NCBI GenBank assembly: GCA_001683735.1
Contig: LUGG01000009.1
Span: 310,001 to 374,000 of the forward strand
Length of the DNA: 64,000 nt
Direction of reading: 5' to 3'
From: Grifola frondosa
Taxonomy: Eukaryota > Basidiomycota > Agaricomycetes > Polyporales > Grifolaceae
Shown in pieces: positions 1 through 11,979 of the stretch; position 1 is the stretch's first letter, and each line of letters opens with the position of its first letter. The notes under the pieces are model-generated. The model was given only the letters and a program-made list of their open reading frames with translations. It ran no database searches and was not told the origin of the DNA. The position numbers were made by a program, and so were the translations under genes.

Positions 1-705
1 CGGGAGACTGTTTCTTTTTGCCGGGAGGACGGCCAGTCGATGAGACGTACTCATGTTTAGTGTGCTGTCCTCTGTTTATTTTATGTGTCTCAATATGTCG
101 TCAAGGTTCTCCGTCGAGCGTTGTCTCGTTCGTTCGTATTTGCGGACGTTTACTATATACCGGTCGATAGCCCTCCCCCTCTCACTGTCTTGCTCGACCG
201 GATCATTGATGCAGGAATATAACAAACTCTCAGCCTTGAAGCAATACGCGTGTGCTGAGGATTGTCGTTGGGCCTTACAACACGTACAACGGCGGTGAGT
301 AGTAACGATAACGTAGATTGACGAGGTGCTGGACATCGTCTGTAGCGGACAGAGACAGTGCTAAACCAACAATACCGATGCGACAGAGTCTCATGAAATG
401 TAAATTATGACGAGGCATGTGAGCTACGCGTGAATATATGATGTTGCGGAGGGAGAAATAGTAAGAGCGGTCGGCGACTTGCGCGACAGATCTGGGGAAG
501 CACAGTGATGCGCAAGATCTAAGACAGAGCGGGAATCGAGACATGGTAAATGGCAAATTGATCGGCAGTGGGGGTAAAGGTGATCTGCGACATTAGAGGA
601 TCGCGGATAGCTATACATAGAGATGCGAATCGGTTGGGAGTAGGATGGCTCACATTACGAGCAATATATTGACGATGTGCTGAGTGTCTATGATTTGAGA
701 CAGAA
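1..705. other. no gene recognised
   Basis: Short overlapping open frames occur on both strands, but none carries a recognisable domain or a plausible intron series. The stretch lies just downstream of the homeodomain gene on the minus strand, so part of it is probably that gene's 3' untranslated region. Confidence 0.4.
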
Positions 706-2308
706 TCATTGCAGGTAACGCCCGCACGCGGTGTCGTACATGTATGCAGGGATACCAACGGGAAGGAGCGGATACTCCCCTACTTGATCACTGCCTTGTC
801 CAGGGAAGGCCGGCTCGAATACACCCTCCATCCTATACAGAGATGAAAGAAAAGGTGATTGCACAACCTGCGGCGACGGCGTCTCTATCGACAACAAACT
901 CGACGACGGCGATTCGCTCGAGTACTCATAAGGAGACAGTGACCGCGCGCTCCGTTCACTATAAAAGGACGATTGGCGCGAGAGGGAGGGGTGGTAGTAG
1001 TGATCAAGCTCCGGCGTCAAGTACTGTCGAGGGTCACCCTCGTCAATAACCGAGAATGACGAGGGCAAATATGGCAGAGTCTGCGTGCTCATTTGGGGGT
1101 ATAGCGGTACCGCGGGAGGCGGTGGAGATGGAGGGCGACATAGAGTGAGGCCGATACCCCGTCCTGCTGAAACGTGGGATGGCGCATCGTCGAATGGCCG
1201 TCCGCCGAGATAGTCACCTGGGAAACCCATTAACGAATCGTCAGGGTCCTCTTCTGCTGAAGCAGTAGCCGGCTCTGCTGTCGGAGGCGGACTGATGTGA
1301 TGAGGGGCGTGGAGAACGACCTCTGAACCGTCGCCGTTTGGCGTTATGCTTCCCAAGATGTGGGATAATTGATTCGCGGCGCCCACGAGGTCATGTCGCA
1401 GAACCTGCGTGGCCTGCATGTCTTCGGTCCAATCGGAACATTGTTGCCAGAAACGGACCCCCTGAGGAGTGACACCCTCTCGATAGAACGCAGGAGGGCG
1501 CGACAGATTAAACGTCGCGAGTCCGACGCCGGGACTGATGTTTGTGAATTTGGTGTCAACGACGATGTCGAAGGAGACCTCCATCTTGAATCCAATGCCC
1601 TCGGAGCGGATAAACCACGAGATACAACGCTTCGTTTCGCACAGATAAGCGACAAGGTCGTACTTGCCAACACCAGTGGTAGCGACGCGCCTCCATGCTC
1701 CGATAGACAGGTCTGTACAGCATACTATCGTGACGGCTACATGTAGATCACAATAATGAATGAAGAGGCGCTATATAGACATGCATTATGTTCGCGACTT
1801 ACCCTGGTCTTCGTGAATGAGATTGTGTAGGTTGTAGTCGAAACCTACATGCAATTCCGGAGGTGCCGACGGAAGAGACTTCTCTGCAGGTTGCTTTTTT
1901 TTGATGTGCTTCTCCTTTGCTCGCCTGCAATCAAATACATAACGTCAGACTTCTCAGCAGTCCATGACATGAAAAGCTTTACCTGTTCTGAAACCAGATC
2001 TGTAGCTGTCGCTCTTTCATACCAAGGAGATTGCAAATCTCCTTGCGCTTCGTGGCCGTGGGGTTTCGCTCCATGGCGAAAACCCTCTCTAGCTCTGCCC
2101 GTTGTTCGTCTGTGGTCTTGGACCGGGCACGTCTCTGTCTCACATCAGGCGTGTCTGGATAGGGCGCGGTGTCAGCAGGAAGTCGACAGTGCGGTGTTCG
2201 CACTGCCGTTCGCGAAGACGGTGACCGGCTGATGGCAGAACTAGAACTGGAGGTAGTAGCTGCCTTCGGCGAAGAGGGGAGCATGCACTCCTCCTCCGTG
2301 CGGTTCAT
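706..2308 (-). CDS. homeodomain transcription factor, HOY1/Phx1-like
   Basis: Nuclear DNA-binding regulator. Exons read as 2308-1983, 1924-1803 and 1736-706, giving about 492 aa with both GT-AG introns in phase. Exon 1 carries a Ser-rich segment and then a homeodomain (about residues 55-115) starting near RRARSKTTDEQRAELERVF. Recognition helix 3, KERQLQIWFQNRRAKEK, is split by intron 1 inside the Arg-Arg pair. After it comes a conserved stretch running from AVTIVCCTDLSIGAWRRV to CISWFIRSEGIGFKMEVSF. It resembles the domain that follows the homeobox in Yarrowia HOY1-type fungal proteins (recalled, not searched). The C-terminus is rich in Pro and Ser. The Met at 2308 follows a good acceptor (2317). 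An exon at 2843-2687 ends at a GTACGT donor and would join in frame, adding 52 residues, so the true start may be 2843. Function in development or phosphate/stress response is family inference. Confidence 0.85.
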
Positions 2309-2686
2309 ACGTAGGCCTGAGTTGATATGATCACGATGTTTCGCGACCTGGGCAGCTAGATGGTGTGGCGCGTAATGGCGCGGTACAACTAAAGGGACTC
2401 TAGTCAATAACCTGAAAGGTGCGGCCATGCGAAATATGGGACTCACGTTCCATGGGAAGTGGGTAGGATGACTATAAGAGAGGAGGGGGTCGGGCCTCGG
2501 CAAATACTGGATGAGGCTGCTTTTGAAGACAACGAACACCGCAGTTGTAAACTTGAATGGATCCCGAGAGGAAAGGACCGAGGACAGCGAGAGCAGGAAA
2601 CCTGACTCAATCAGGTTCAGGGCAGAAATTAGCAACGTTCACTTAGAATGGCATAGGCTAGCATTGGCCTAAAGGAAGATACGTAC

Positions 2687-2843
2687 TGCCAGACACAGGT
2701 GTCAAAATGGCGGTGCGTTCGGTGACAGCCTGGTTGCAGAGGCCTTGCAGGGTATCCCGCAGGTTTCCGGATGTCGGCGTGGGGGGACTGGAAGTTAAAG
2801 GCGTTTGGGACTGCGAATCCTGACGGTGTCTCTGCAGTTTCAT
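2687..2843 (-). CDS. candidate upstream first exon of the homeodomain gene
   Basis: An ATG at 2843 opens a Gln/Ser/Thr/Pro-rich stretch of 52 codons that ends at a GTACGT donor after 2687. Its phase (one leftover base) fits the acceptor at 2317, where the next codons run straight into the Met at 2308. The implied intron of 370 nt is long for this locus, so the exon could instead be untranslated leader. RNA-seq junction reads would settle it. Confidence 0.35.
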
Positions 2844-4636
2844 GTTGCTTCGAGATAAGATTAGTGTGGTCGATTCGGGCTGTTTCAGGAAGCTCCAGAC
2901 GCAAAGAATTCTTGTGAGGGAGTTCTATCCATGGGCGGTAACCAGGTACGACATAAGATCACTCGCGCACCTTACTAACCGCATGAGGCGAACTTCAGAG
3001 GATCCAGCACAGATGTTACCCGCGGCCAGTCTGGTGCTGTCTAGAGGCTCATCCGTATTGATTTTCGCAGACGACTAGCGGAGATACTTAATCCATACAT
3101 AATCCAAGTAACGGCGACGCTGTTGTGAGCGCAAGCACCGCGTATCGCACAGCTCATCCTCATCCGATTCCATCCACTGTCGACGGTTTGAGGGAGGAAC
3201 TCGGCGCCGACACATTCCACTAGTCGGCGGGCACGGAGGGTGCCGAAAAGAGGTTGCTAAGATACTCGTCCCATCAATCATCGGAAAACTTCTGCATGAC
3301 GGCAGGTGACGAAGTTTTGGCTTCTCCTAGACTTGCGGAACTTGCGGCTGCGGTTAGCTGCACTTGCGGCTGGCCAGCGCTCAGAGTCGCAGCGCGCAGC
3401 GTTGGAATGATCGACCCACGAACCTCGCGCGATCCAGGGACGGATCTATCCGCCGTGCACCCTCGATCACCATTCGAACCATGCCAAGCTTGGAGGACAC
3501 GCAATGCTCGCAAGCTTGTGCACGCCTGGAATTCTATGCCATAGTCTATGCCACATAGTCTATGCCATATAGTCTATAGCATCACCAACATGGTCGAAAC
3601 TGTTGCACATTCAGTGTGCTTTTTCTGAAAAAGCGGGGAACGGGGGAATGCCGGAGTCAACGGAGCGCTTAATCGAATCCAGCTGACGGTCGCCGGGAAG
3701 TTCGTGGCACCCTTGTGTGGTGGGACGAACACCCAGACGCCTCATTTGGAGGATTTCCAGAAGCATCGAATACGTCGTCGACGTGTTTGAGCAACAAGCA
3801 TGGAAATGCGAAAATTGCATTGCTTCCGCTGAGAAAAGGAAGCCAAATAGGGACTGCCCTTGTTCTCAGGAGTACGAGCCAGTACGAGTTCTTGAGAGCT
3901 TTGCGACCGAGCATTGCATCATCACGAACACAGATTATCGATGTACAACAATGTAGGATTTTCCGCTTCGTTCGGCAAGTACCAACTGTTAGATTCGAGC
4001 AAATTCGTGGCTGCGAAGATACTCACCTTCCATATTTGGATGCCGGTGCAAATCGGACTCGAGTTTTGGGGCTCACCAAAATAATATAATTCGTAAATTC
4101 CTGCCATGAGTATGTGCGGTAGCCATGAAGGCCTGAGGACAAGAGCAGTTGAGCATCGGCATCGACTTGGAAACGAAGACAACAAGCACCGTGTTGTCCT
4201 CGAAAGTTTTTGCTCTAACTCAGTCAAGAGCTCGTATGCCGCAACTCTCCTCGACATGCACCATTCGATTCGCGGTGTTGGCGTAACTGTTTCCATCCCG
4301 TGCCCATCTTGTTCTTACGTTGGCAAAAGAATGATGCTGCTGGCTCTATCGCCCTTCGTCCGCCCAATTCGCGACGCAACTATCCCGCCGAAAAAGAAAC
4401 GCTGCATGATCAATGGCCAAAAATCGATCATACATACTTGCCTCGGCTATTACCTGTGATTGGTACAAAGACGGAACAATAATACTTACGCATGGACGCA
4501 GGGAGGCTGGAGGTCGAAAAGAGGGGAAAAACAACACAAGGAACCTTACACGCCTCCTCCTCAGGCAGGATATATCGTCACCTTGACCCTCTCCTACCAC
4601 GCAGAGCTTTGACCACCATCGCGGGGAGACAGCGAA
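2844..4636. other. 1.8 kb intergenic stretch without a recognised gene
   Basis: Only short mutually overlapping frames of 60-125 codons are present, with no motif, no consistent codon pattern and no clean intron series. It contains a small imperfect tandem array at 3538-3580. It probably holds the 5' region of the homeodomain gene and the 3' region of the U1-70K gene. A small unrecognised gene cannot be excluded. Confidence 0.4.
3538..3580. repeat. short tandem repeat, ~13-bp unit
   Basis: Three to four imperfect copies of ATAGTCTATGCC with small length changes stand in tandem in otherwise unremarkable intergenic DNA. Confidence 0.7.
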
Positions 4637-6097
4637 CTAATAACGAGGACGCTTGGACTCTCGGTCGTCGTACCCACCAGGTCCGCCTTCGCGTTTGAGG
4701 TCGCCACGATACCCACCCCCTCCTCCACCCCCGTATCCCCCGCCAGGAGGACCGTACCCACCAGGACCTCCACCTGGAGGACCCCCAAACCCACCGCCAG
4801 GAGGACCTCCAAATCCACCAGGAGCACCGCCTGGCGGACCACCGAATCCGTTGGAACCGTGGTCACCAAATCCACCGCCGCCGCTTTGGTATCCGATGCC
4901 GCCGCCACGACCTCTGCGAACAACATCTTGAGCAATCTGCGCGTCACACCGATGTTGATCTGCGTACCTGTAACCGCCTCCCCCAAAACCGCCGCCACGG
5001 CCGCCGCCGAAGTCACCACCGCGCCCACCACCGAAGTCGCCTCGTCCACCACCGAAGTCGCCGCGACCACCGCCGAAATCGTCTCTGCCGCCTCTGTACC
5101 CACCACCACCTCCGCACGGAACCCGCCTCCGCGGCCGCCGCGGAACCCACCTCGTTCACCACGGAACCCTCCGCCACCTCTGAAGCCACCACCTCGGCCC
5201 CCACCTGCACCCGCACCCGCACTGCTTCCACCGAGGAACGGTGCAGGTGGTTCTGGTTTCGGTCTGCCTCCCAACCCTCCACCTAGACGACGAGGTTTCC
5301 ATCCCCGAACGGTCCGTCCGCGCTCGACGTCCACTAATACACGTTTGCCCATGATGTGTAGTCGATCTGATTCCTTGTACGCAGCTAGAGAGGGGAATGC
5401 AAAGGGCACAATAATACGAATGACACAGAATCCGCTGGGTTAGTATGCATAATACATGTGGCGAATGGGTCACCTTTCATGTCGCGCTCGCGCTCGAAAA
5501 CGATGAAGGCATAGCCTCTGCTGCGACCCTTTTTGTCGCGCACGATCCTCACCCGTTCAATGCTGCCGAATCCTTCGAACTCGCGGCGGAGGTCACTGTC
5601 CGTTGCGTTTTTGTGCTGGAGGTGAATGATCAGGTGAGCTGTATTTAGTAGCGGATACAAAAGAAAGCGAACCAGCCGTGAGATAAAGAGGGTCTTGTAA
5701 GGGTCGCCTACGGCCTCCGCATCGTCCGAAGGCTTATCTGTGCTGAGAATTAATGCGGCATATGGAGTGAAGTATGGAGTGGATTACAGTTTTCCTTCGC
5801 TATTCTGAACTCTTCAGCTTTCTGCTTCTTCCTGTCTTCACGGCGAATGGCTCGCTTGGTCTCCTCCGCATATGTGAATCCAGGTTCTTCGCCCTCTTCC
5901 ATTCCTTCGCCCTCGCCGGCGTTGATCATGACCTGCGTCTTGTCTTCTTCGAGCTGAGCCAGAATAGGACCTACTCCGTCGACATTTTTGTTCCTGACGC
6001 GGTCAACATCTCTGTCCAATGGGCGTGTGTAGGGTAGCGGTGGTCTGGGAGCGAAAAGCTTGAGCAGGTTGGGAGGCAGCAGATGTGTGCCAGGCAT
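4637..6097 (-). CDS. SNP1: U1 small nuclear ribonucleoprotein 70 kDa (U1-70K)
   Basis: Core protein of the U1 snRNP, which binds stem-loop I of U1 snRNA for 5' splice-site recognition. Exons: 6097-5788, 5737-5673, 5615-5474, 5384-4968 and 4913-4637. The N-terminus shows the U1-70K signature [20 protein letters not shown]. The RRM follows, with RNP2 TLFISRL and RNP1 RGYAFIVF, then the family-specific [19 protein letters not shown] and LGGGLGG. The tail is an RGG/Gly-rich low-complexity region ending at TAG 4637. One base is missing near 5114-5117: the exons sum to 1211 nt, and the Gly-rich frame moves by one there. With that base the product is about 403 aa. The shifted frame also stays open and would give an Ala/Val/Thr-rich tail. 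The last intron is only 54 nt. The gene is divergent from COX10 with a 324 bp shared upstream region. Confidence 0.93.
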
Positions 6098-6421
6098 GAT
6101 GAAAACGAGGAAGTAGGCTCAGATATGGGATAGGAGCAGCGTTGCACGAGGAGATAAATAAGAGAGATATGTGGCTATAGACAACGAGAGCGTCGTGATG
6201 AGTGTTCGCGACACTGTCGACGACGATGAAGCGGAAGGAAGAGGTGTGGGAAATCCGCGTCCGTACTTGGCGCCTCTCGTGAGCCTGGCTCTCCTATTGG
6301 GCACTCTTCCCCACGCCGTCGGTCCACGACGTCCTCGTTCGTAAGTTCCCTCTCCTCGTCGTTCATCGCGTCGTCCATCGTGTCTCATAACCCACAATGT
6401 TACAAACCGCAGGCAAAAGCG
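6098..6421. promoter_or_regulatory. shared divergent upstream region of U1-70K and COX10
   Basis: This is the only DNA between the two start codons, which point away from each other, so both core promoters must lie in it. I see no convincing TATA box. An out-of-frame ATG near 6397 lies ahead of the COX10 start and could act as a short upstream open frame. Confidence 0.45.
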
Positions 6422-7693
6422 ATGAGTTCGCCGTTAGTCTCATACATATGTCGTAATTGCGCGGCGAACATTTCGCGTTTCGCGCAAACTCGCTCGGCCT
6501 CGACGTTGGCCAAACGCCCACCAGCCAAATTCTCCTCTTTTTTCCTCCACAACAACGTATGGGCTCATCAGCCAAATAACGCGACCCCGCTCGCAAGTCG
6601 CCCTACCCCTCAGACCGTCCGCGGGAATGTGGTGGCTGCAACTTCCCCCTCTCTACCAGCATACCGAGAGGCAGAGGTGCTCACTGCACGCCGTCTCCTA
6701 AAAATCTATGCCCAGCTTTCTAAATCTCGTCTTACTGTCTTGGTCGTGTTGACGGCCATGTCCGGTGTGGCTCTGTCACCCCTACCAACCTCAGTCCCCG
6801 TCCTCCTCGCTACCGCAATCGGGACTGCCTTGTGTTCGGCTTCCGCAAACACGCTGAATCAATTGCAGGAAGTTCCATTTGACGCACAGATGGCACGCAC
6901 ACGCAATAGACCACTAGTGCGACACGCCGTCAGCCCCTTACATGCTACTGGCTTCGCTATTGTGACAGGCATTTCCGGACCTGCCATTTTATGGGCTATG
7001 GTAAACCCCACCACCGCGTTTCTTGGCGCGGCCAATATTGCACTCTATTCAGGGTTGTATACGTGGCTCAAGCGCAAAAGCATTCTCAACACTTGGGTGG
7101 GCGCTGTAGTTGGTGCAATCCCGCCTTTGATGGGCTGGGCTGCTTGCGGTGGACACTTGCTCCCCTCCGCGGCGCACCCCGTCGTGGTGTTCCTGCCATC
7201 CTTCCTCACTTCCGTGCCAATGGATGTATCTCTCATGGACAATCCTCTGGCGCCTTTCGCGCTCTTCATGTTCCTATTCAGCTGGCAGTTTCCTCATTTC
7301 AACTCGCTATCGCACTTTGTACGCGACTCATATGCTCAAGCGGGGTACAAGATGCTCTGCGTGATCTCACCCTCCAAGAACGCGCTCGTCTCCCTGCGGT
7401 ACGCGCTCCTCTTCCTTCCCATATGCTCCATCCTCGTGCCCCTCTCTGGGCTAACTACCTGGACATTCGCGCTCACGAGTCTCGTGCCCAACCTGATCTG
7501 CATAGAGGCGGCGTGGAAGTTCTGGAAGAAGGGCGGTGAGAAGGAGGCGCGGCGTGTATTCCAGCACAGCCTGTGGTTCATGCCCGTCGTGCTGGGATTG
7601 ATGATGTTCCACAAAAGGGGAATGGACTGGGGTTCCTGGTTTGGTTTGGGTGAGGCTGAGAAGGCGAAGGAGGAACATGGAGATTCAGCATAG
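6422..7693 (+). CDS. COX10: protoheme IX farnesyltransferase (haem O synthase), mitochondrial
   Basis: Inner-membrane UbiA-family prenyltransferase that adds farnesyl to protohaem to make haem O, the precursor of haem A for cytochrome c oxidase. It is a single uninterrupted exon of about 423 aa. The N-terminus is Arg/Ser/Ala-rich and nearly free of acidic residues, typical of a matrix targeting peptide. The prenyl-diphosphate site appears as NTLNQLQEVPFDAQMARTRN followed by RPL, and a second loop reads FSWQFPHFNSLSHF with a nearby DSYAQAGYKM. Several hydrophobic spans of about 20 residues are visible. The frame extends upstream to 6380, but that codon is GTG, so the ATG at 6422 is preferred. 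It converges with the ZNF830-like gene, with stops 131 bp apart. Confidence 0.95.
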   Translation: MSSPLVSYICRNCAANISRFAQTRSASTLAKRPPAKFSSFFLHNNVWAHQPNNATPLASRPTPQTVRGNVVAATSPSLPAYREAEVLTARRLLKIYAQLSKSRLTVLVVLTAMSGVALSPLPTSVPVLLATAIGTALCSASANTLNQLQEVPFDAQMARTRNRPLVRHAVSPLHATGFAIVTGISGPAILWAMVNPTTAFLGAANIALYSGLYTWLKRKSILNTWVGAVVGAIPPLMGWAACGGHLLPSAAHPVVVFLPSFLTSVPMDVSLMDNPLAPFALFMFLFSWQFPHFNSLSHFVRDSYAQAGYKMLCVISPSKNALVSLRYALLFLPICSILVPLSGLTTWTFALTSLVPNLICIEAAWKFWKKGGEKEARRVFQHSLWFMPVVLGLMMFHKRGMDWGSWFGLGEAEKAKEEHGDSA

Positions 7694-7824
7694 CGTGGAC
7701 GATGGAAGTGTTTGCTCCAGGTGAAATATGTAGTGGATATCATCATCTATGTAGAATCCGTCAATCTCAAACCCCATTCAGTCATTCTGCATTACATACG
7801 TGTGCTGCCGCGACAGTCTATCCA

Positions 7825-8654
7825 TCACGATACTTGAGCAGTTTTGGCCTTCGCAGCGCGAGCAGCCTCGCGCCGCCTCTTCAACATGTCCAACTTGTTC
7901 TTGAGTACCGACACACGCGCATCCGCCTCCTCCTGCGCCTGCTCCTCATCTAGCAGTCGATCCATAATAATCTCACGGTCCTCCTGCTCCCTCTTCCGCC
8001 TAAGTTGGTCCTCGGTTAGTGCCTCCGTTGGAGCTGCGTCAGCAGCCACAACTGTCTGTGCAGCAGGGAAGCCCTTGGGCACTTCGTCGGCCAGGAGAGG
8101 CTCGGCGAAGATGGTGGCGCGTTCGTACGTTTCTCGCGCATCCGGAGCATCGATGACGGCCTCCTGGAACTGCTGCCACTCAAGGTCTATCGCAGTCGGG
8201 GCGGCGGGCAGCGCCTCGTCGTCGGACTCGTCGGACGGTGGGGGCGGGGCGTGCGAGGGATCTGAGAAGAAGTCTGCGGGGAGGCCAGATGGTTTCGGCG
8301 GATGCGCTGCATGAGAGGGCTCCTCGTCGCCTGCAAGCACGGGCGAGCCGCCCTCTGCTTCTTTGCGGGCACCTCATCATCCATGTCAATGTCAACATCT
8401 GCGGCTTTGCGTTTCTGCGCCCGCTCTTCCTCCTCCCTCTGCTGTTGCTCCCGCAAACGTTCCTCCTGCCGAAGACGCGCTGCATTTGTGCGGTGCGCCT
8501 TGCTACCGACGTGACCTTCCCAAGAGGATGACTGCTTGATGATCGTACTGCAGGCAATGCATCGTAGCTGTCCACTGGAGGTGTATGAAGCAAGAGGGTG
8601 GTTGATGCGAATCTCCTGTCGCTTGGCTTTTAGTAGGGCGCGGACGTCTGCCAT
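7825..8654 (-). CDS. ZNF830/CCDC16-like zinc finger coiled-coil protein
   Basis: Probable nuclear protein of the ZNF830 (CCDC16) family, linked in animals to pre-mRNA processing and genome stability. Near the N-terminus a C2H2-type finger reads [18 protein letters not shown], with the final His in SKAHRTN. A Glu/Gln/Arg-rich coiled coil with a KRKAAD basic patch comes next, then a short PADFFSDP motif typical of the family, an acidic linker and a C-terminal coiled coil ([17 protein letters not shown]). The coding span is 830 nt, one short of a multiple of three. The frame shifts between about 8325 and 8375, consistent with one missing base; a 44-nt intron is a less likely alternative. Corrected length is about 276 aa. 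It lies 181 bp from the citrate synthase stop and on the same strand. Confidence 0.82.
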
Positions 8655-8835
8655 GACGGTGGACGACGGATGAAATGTGCAACAGCAACCTTAAGCGCGT
8701 TTCGGGCGCCAAACTTATGTCGTGAAATATCAATTATATAAGCAATACGGAGCACTACTACGGTAACAGTTCTATGGCCTGCAGAGATAAATCCCGTATG
8801 GTCGTGCCACTTTTGCTCTTCCCTAGACGCAGCAT

Positions 8836-10751
8836 TCACTGCTTGTCCTTGAAGATCTTCTGGATGGCCGCAGTCGAGTAGGACTTGGGGCGCTCGAGGG
8901 CTGATATGTAGTTTAGCATCTGTCGAACGATATGGGGTAGCGATACACGTACGAGCACCAAGAGCACGATCCCAGATGAGCTGAGCAGCAACACCGAACG
9001 CGCGAGAAACACCGAAGAGGACGGTGTAGAACTGCATCTCCTCAAGACCGTAGTGGGTCAACAGCACACCGGAGTGTGCGTCGACGTTGGGCCAGGGGTT
9101 CTTGGCCTTACCAGCCTTGATACGCAAATATAGATCAGCAATGAAGAAATTGAGCAAAGCTAGGAGAGGTATACTGACCTCGAGTAAAACACCAGGAACG
9201 ATTTTGTAGATCTGGCCGACAAGCTTGAACAATGGGTCCTCGGGCAGGTGCTTGAGCGCAAACTCGCGCTGCGCGGAGTAGCGCGGGTCCGTCTTGCGGA
9301 GGACAGCGTGGCCGTAGCCGGGCACGACCTGACCACCCTTAAGTGTCGCCCAGACGTACTCCTTGACTGCCTCGTCGCTCGCGTTTTGCCCGATCTTGCT
9401 CTGCATCTTACGGAGCCAGATGAGCACCTCCTGGTTCGCAAGACCGTGGAGGGGACCCGCAAGACCGTTCAGGGAGGCACCGAAGGCGAGGAAGGGGTCA
9501 GAAAGAGCGGAACCGACAAGCTTGCCAGCGTGGGCAGAGACGTTACCACCCTCGTGATCACTTTTGGTGACGAGATCAGCTTATAGGCTTCGAATTGAAG
9601 CAGAATACGCACCTGTGAATGGTGAGGTAGAGACGCATGAGCTCAACGAACTCGGACTTCTCGCCAAAACCTAACAAGGTCGCCAGGTTGTAGGCGTAGT
9701 CCTTGTTGGCATCAATGGCAGGGAGCTTGCCGCGGCCATAGACATTTCGGTATATGCGACCAGCAATGTTGGGCAGCTTGGCAATACTACAAGAGAAAAT
9801 CAGTACTTTCACGAGGTATAACTAACGACGCTCTACGCACAGGTCCATGCAATCCTCAAAGGTCGGCTGCCAGTACTCCTTCTTGGAGACACCCTGCTGG
9901 TAAGCCTTGGCGAACGCGGAGTCATGGTTTAGCTGATCAAGGAAATAACATCAGGAAATGGACAATAACCCGCGCAAACGTCTTGGACATACTGCGGTGA
10001 CAGCCAGACTGAACTGGCTCATGGGGTGGAGGGTAGGAGGACACCGGTCGAGGATGTCCTCGACGAAGTCGGGGATGGCAGCGCGGGCGGCCCAGTCCTT
10101 GGAGAGGGAGGTGACTTGCTCCTGGGTGGGGACCTCGCCAGTGACAAGAAGCCAGAACAGGGCCTCAGGGAGGGGCTCAGACCCACCGGGGCCTTGGGGA
10201 GGAGTTGCTGGCACTCGGGGATGGTCTTTCCGCGGAAACGGATACCCTCCTCTGTGAGTGTGATATGAGCAAATGCATTACGATGGAAAGAAAAGCACAA
10301 ACCTGGGTCAAGCACGGAACCGTCCCAGATCAGGGCGGGCAAGCCTCGCATGCCACTGAATAGAAATAATGTGAGCCAAGTTGTGCCTGATATAGAACGG
10401 GCAAAATTCTTACCCATAGAGCTGATCAACCAGGACGGGTCCGAATGACTTTTTTCCATGTTCGGCGCGGGTCTCTTTTACCTAGAAGAGGGAATGATTG
10501 AGAAGACACGGAAAGCGGTGTGAGAGACGTGCATACATTCTGAATCTCAGCTGGGATGAGCTCAGCAAGACGTTCCTTGAGCGTGGCTTGCTTGGTGGAG
10601 GTCGAGGCAAATCGGGCCGATCGCACGAAGGCACTTCTGCGGGACTGTGAGAGAGGAAGATGCGGGGTAAGTACATGTGAGCCATGTGATAGAAACGCGG
10701 GGATTGATGGCGACTTGCCTGCTGGACAACGGAACGGAGGGCGGAGGACAT
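8836..10751 (-). CDS. CIT1: citrate synthase, mitochondrial
   Basis: Condenses acetyl-CoA and oxaloacetate in the TCA cycle in the matrix. I read ten exons, beginning 10751-10719, 10644-10537, 10481-10414, 10355-10303 and 10251-9993 and ending at TGA 8836. The presequence continues through [10 protein letters not shown]. Catalytic regions are all present: [12 protein letters not shown] (active-site His), [13 protein letters not shown] (oxaloacetate His and Arg), [10 protein letters not shown] (catalytic Asp). The C-terminus is [13 protein letters not shown] and then the end of the chain. Intron 1 starts GCAAGT and ends AG, so it is a GC-AG intron; the others are GT-AG. Exon 5 lacks one base near 10185-10193, in a C/G run just after the codons for LLPKAP. 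The phases of the flanking introns demand that base (521 nt present, 522 needed). Without it the protein would be truncated. It is divergent from TRM8 with a 225 bp gap. Confidence 0.95.
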
Positions 10752-10976
10752 GGCAGGAAGAGCGGCGGCGTCGGGAGGAGGATGTGGAAGGGAGAAAAGA
10801 TGCGAGGAGGAACCCCGCGCTGCTGGCGGGTTATGAGCTCACACTGCACGTGCTCGTGACGCGTCGGAGTGTCGGACTTGCTTCCTCCTCGGTCCGAGTT
10901 CGTCTTCCGACTTCATCCCGACTTGCCTCTCCCCTCATCATCTCCGACCGCGACATCACCGACGACGGCCCCCGCC

Positions 10977-11935
<959 letters not shown>

Positions 11936-11979
11936 CATTTTGTTGTACTGCGAACTGGGTTTTGTGTGTGAGAGGAGGC

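Noticed and set aside
4594..5443. Forward Pro-rich frames opposite U1-70K
   Set aside because: They are the antisense of the Gly-rich RGG tail; Pro runs are the complement of Gly codons.
5750..6097. Acidic/basic open frame as a separate small gene
   Set aside because: It is exon 1 of U1-70K; splice sites join it to the RRM exons and the family signature [20 protein letters not shown] is in it.
6380..6421. Earlier start for COX10
   Set aside because: The codon at 6380 is GTG, not ATG; the first in-frame ATG is 6422 and gives a normal targeting peptide.
8325..8375. A 44-nt intron explaining the frame change in the ZNF830-like gene
   Set aside because: It would remove the basic patch and use a poor donor (GTTGAC). 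A one-base deletion fits the same total length and matches the pattern in the other genes, but the intron cannot be fully excluded.
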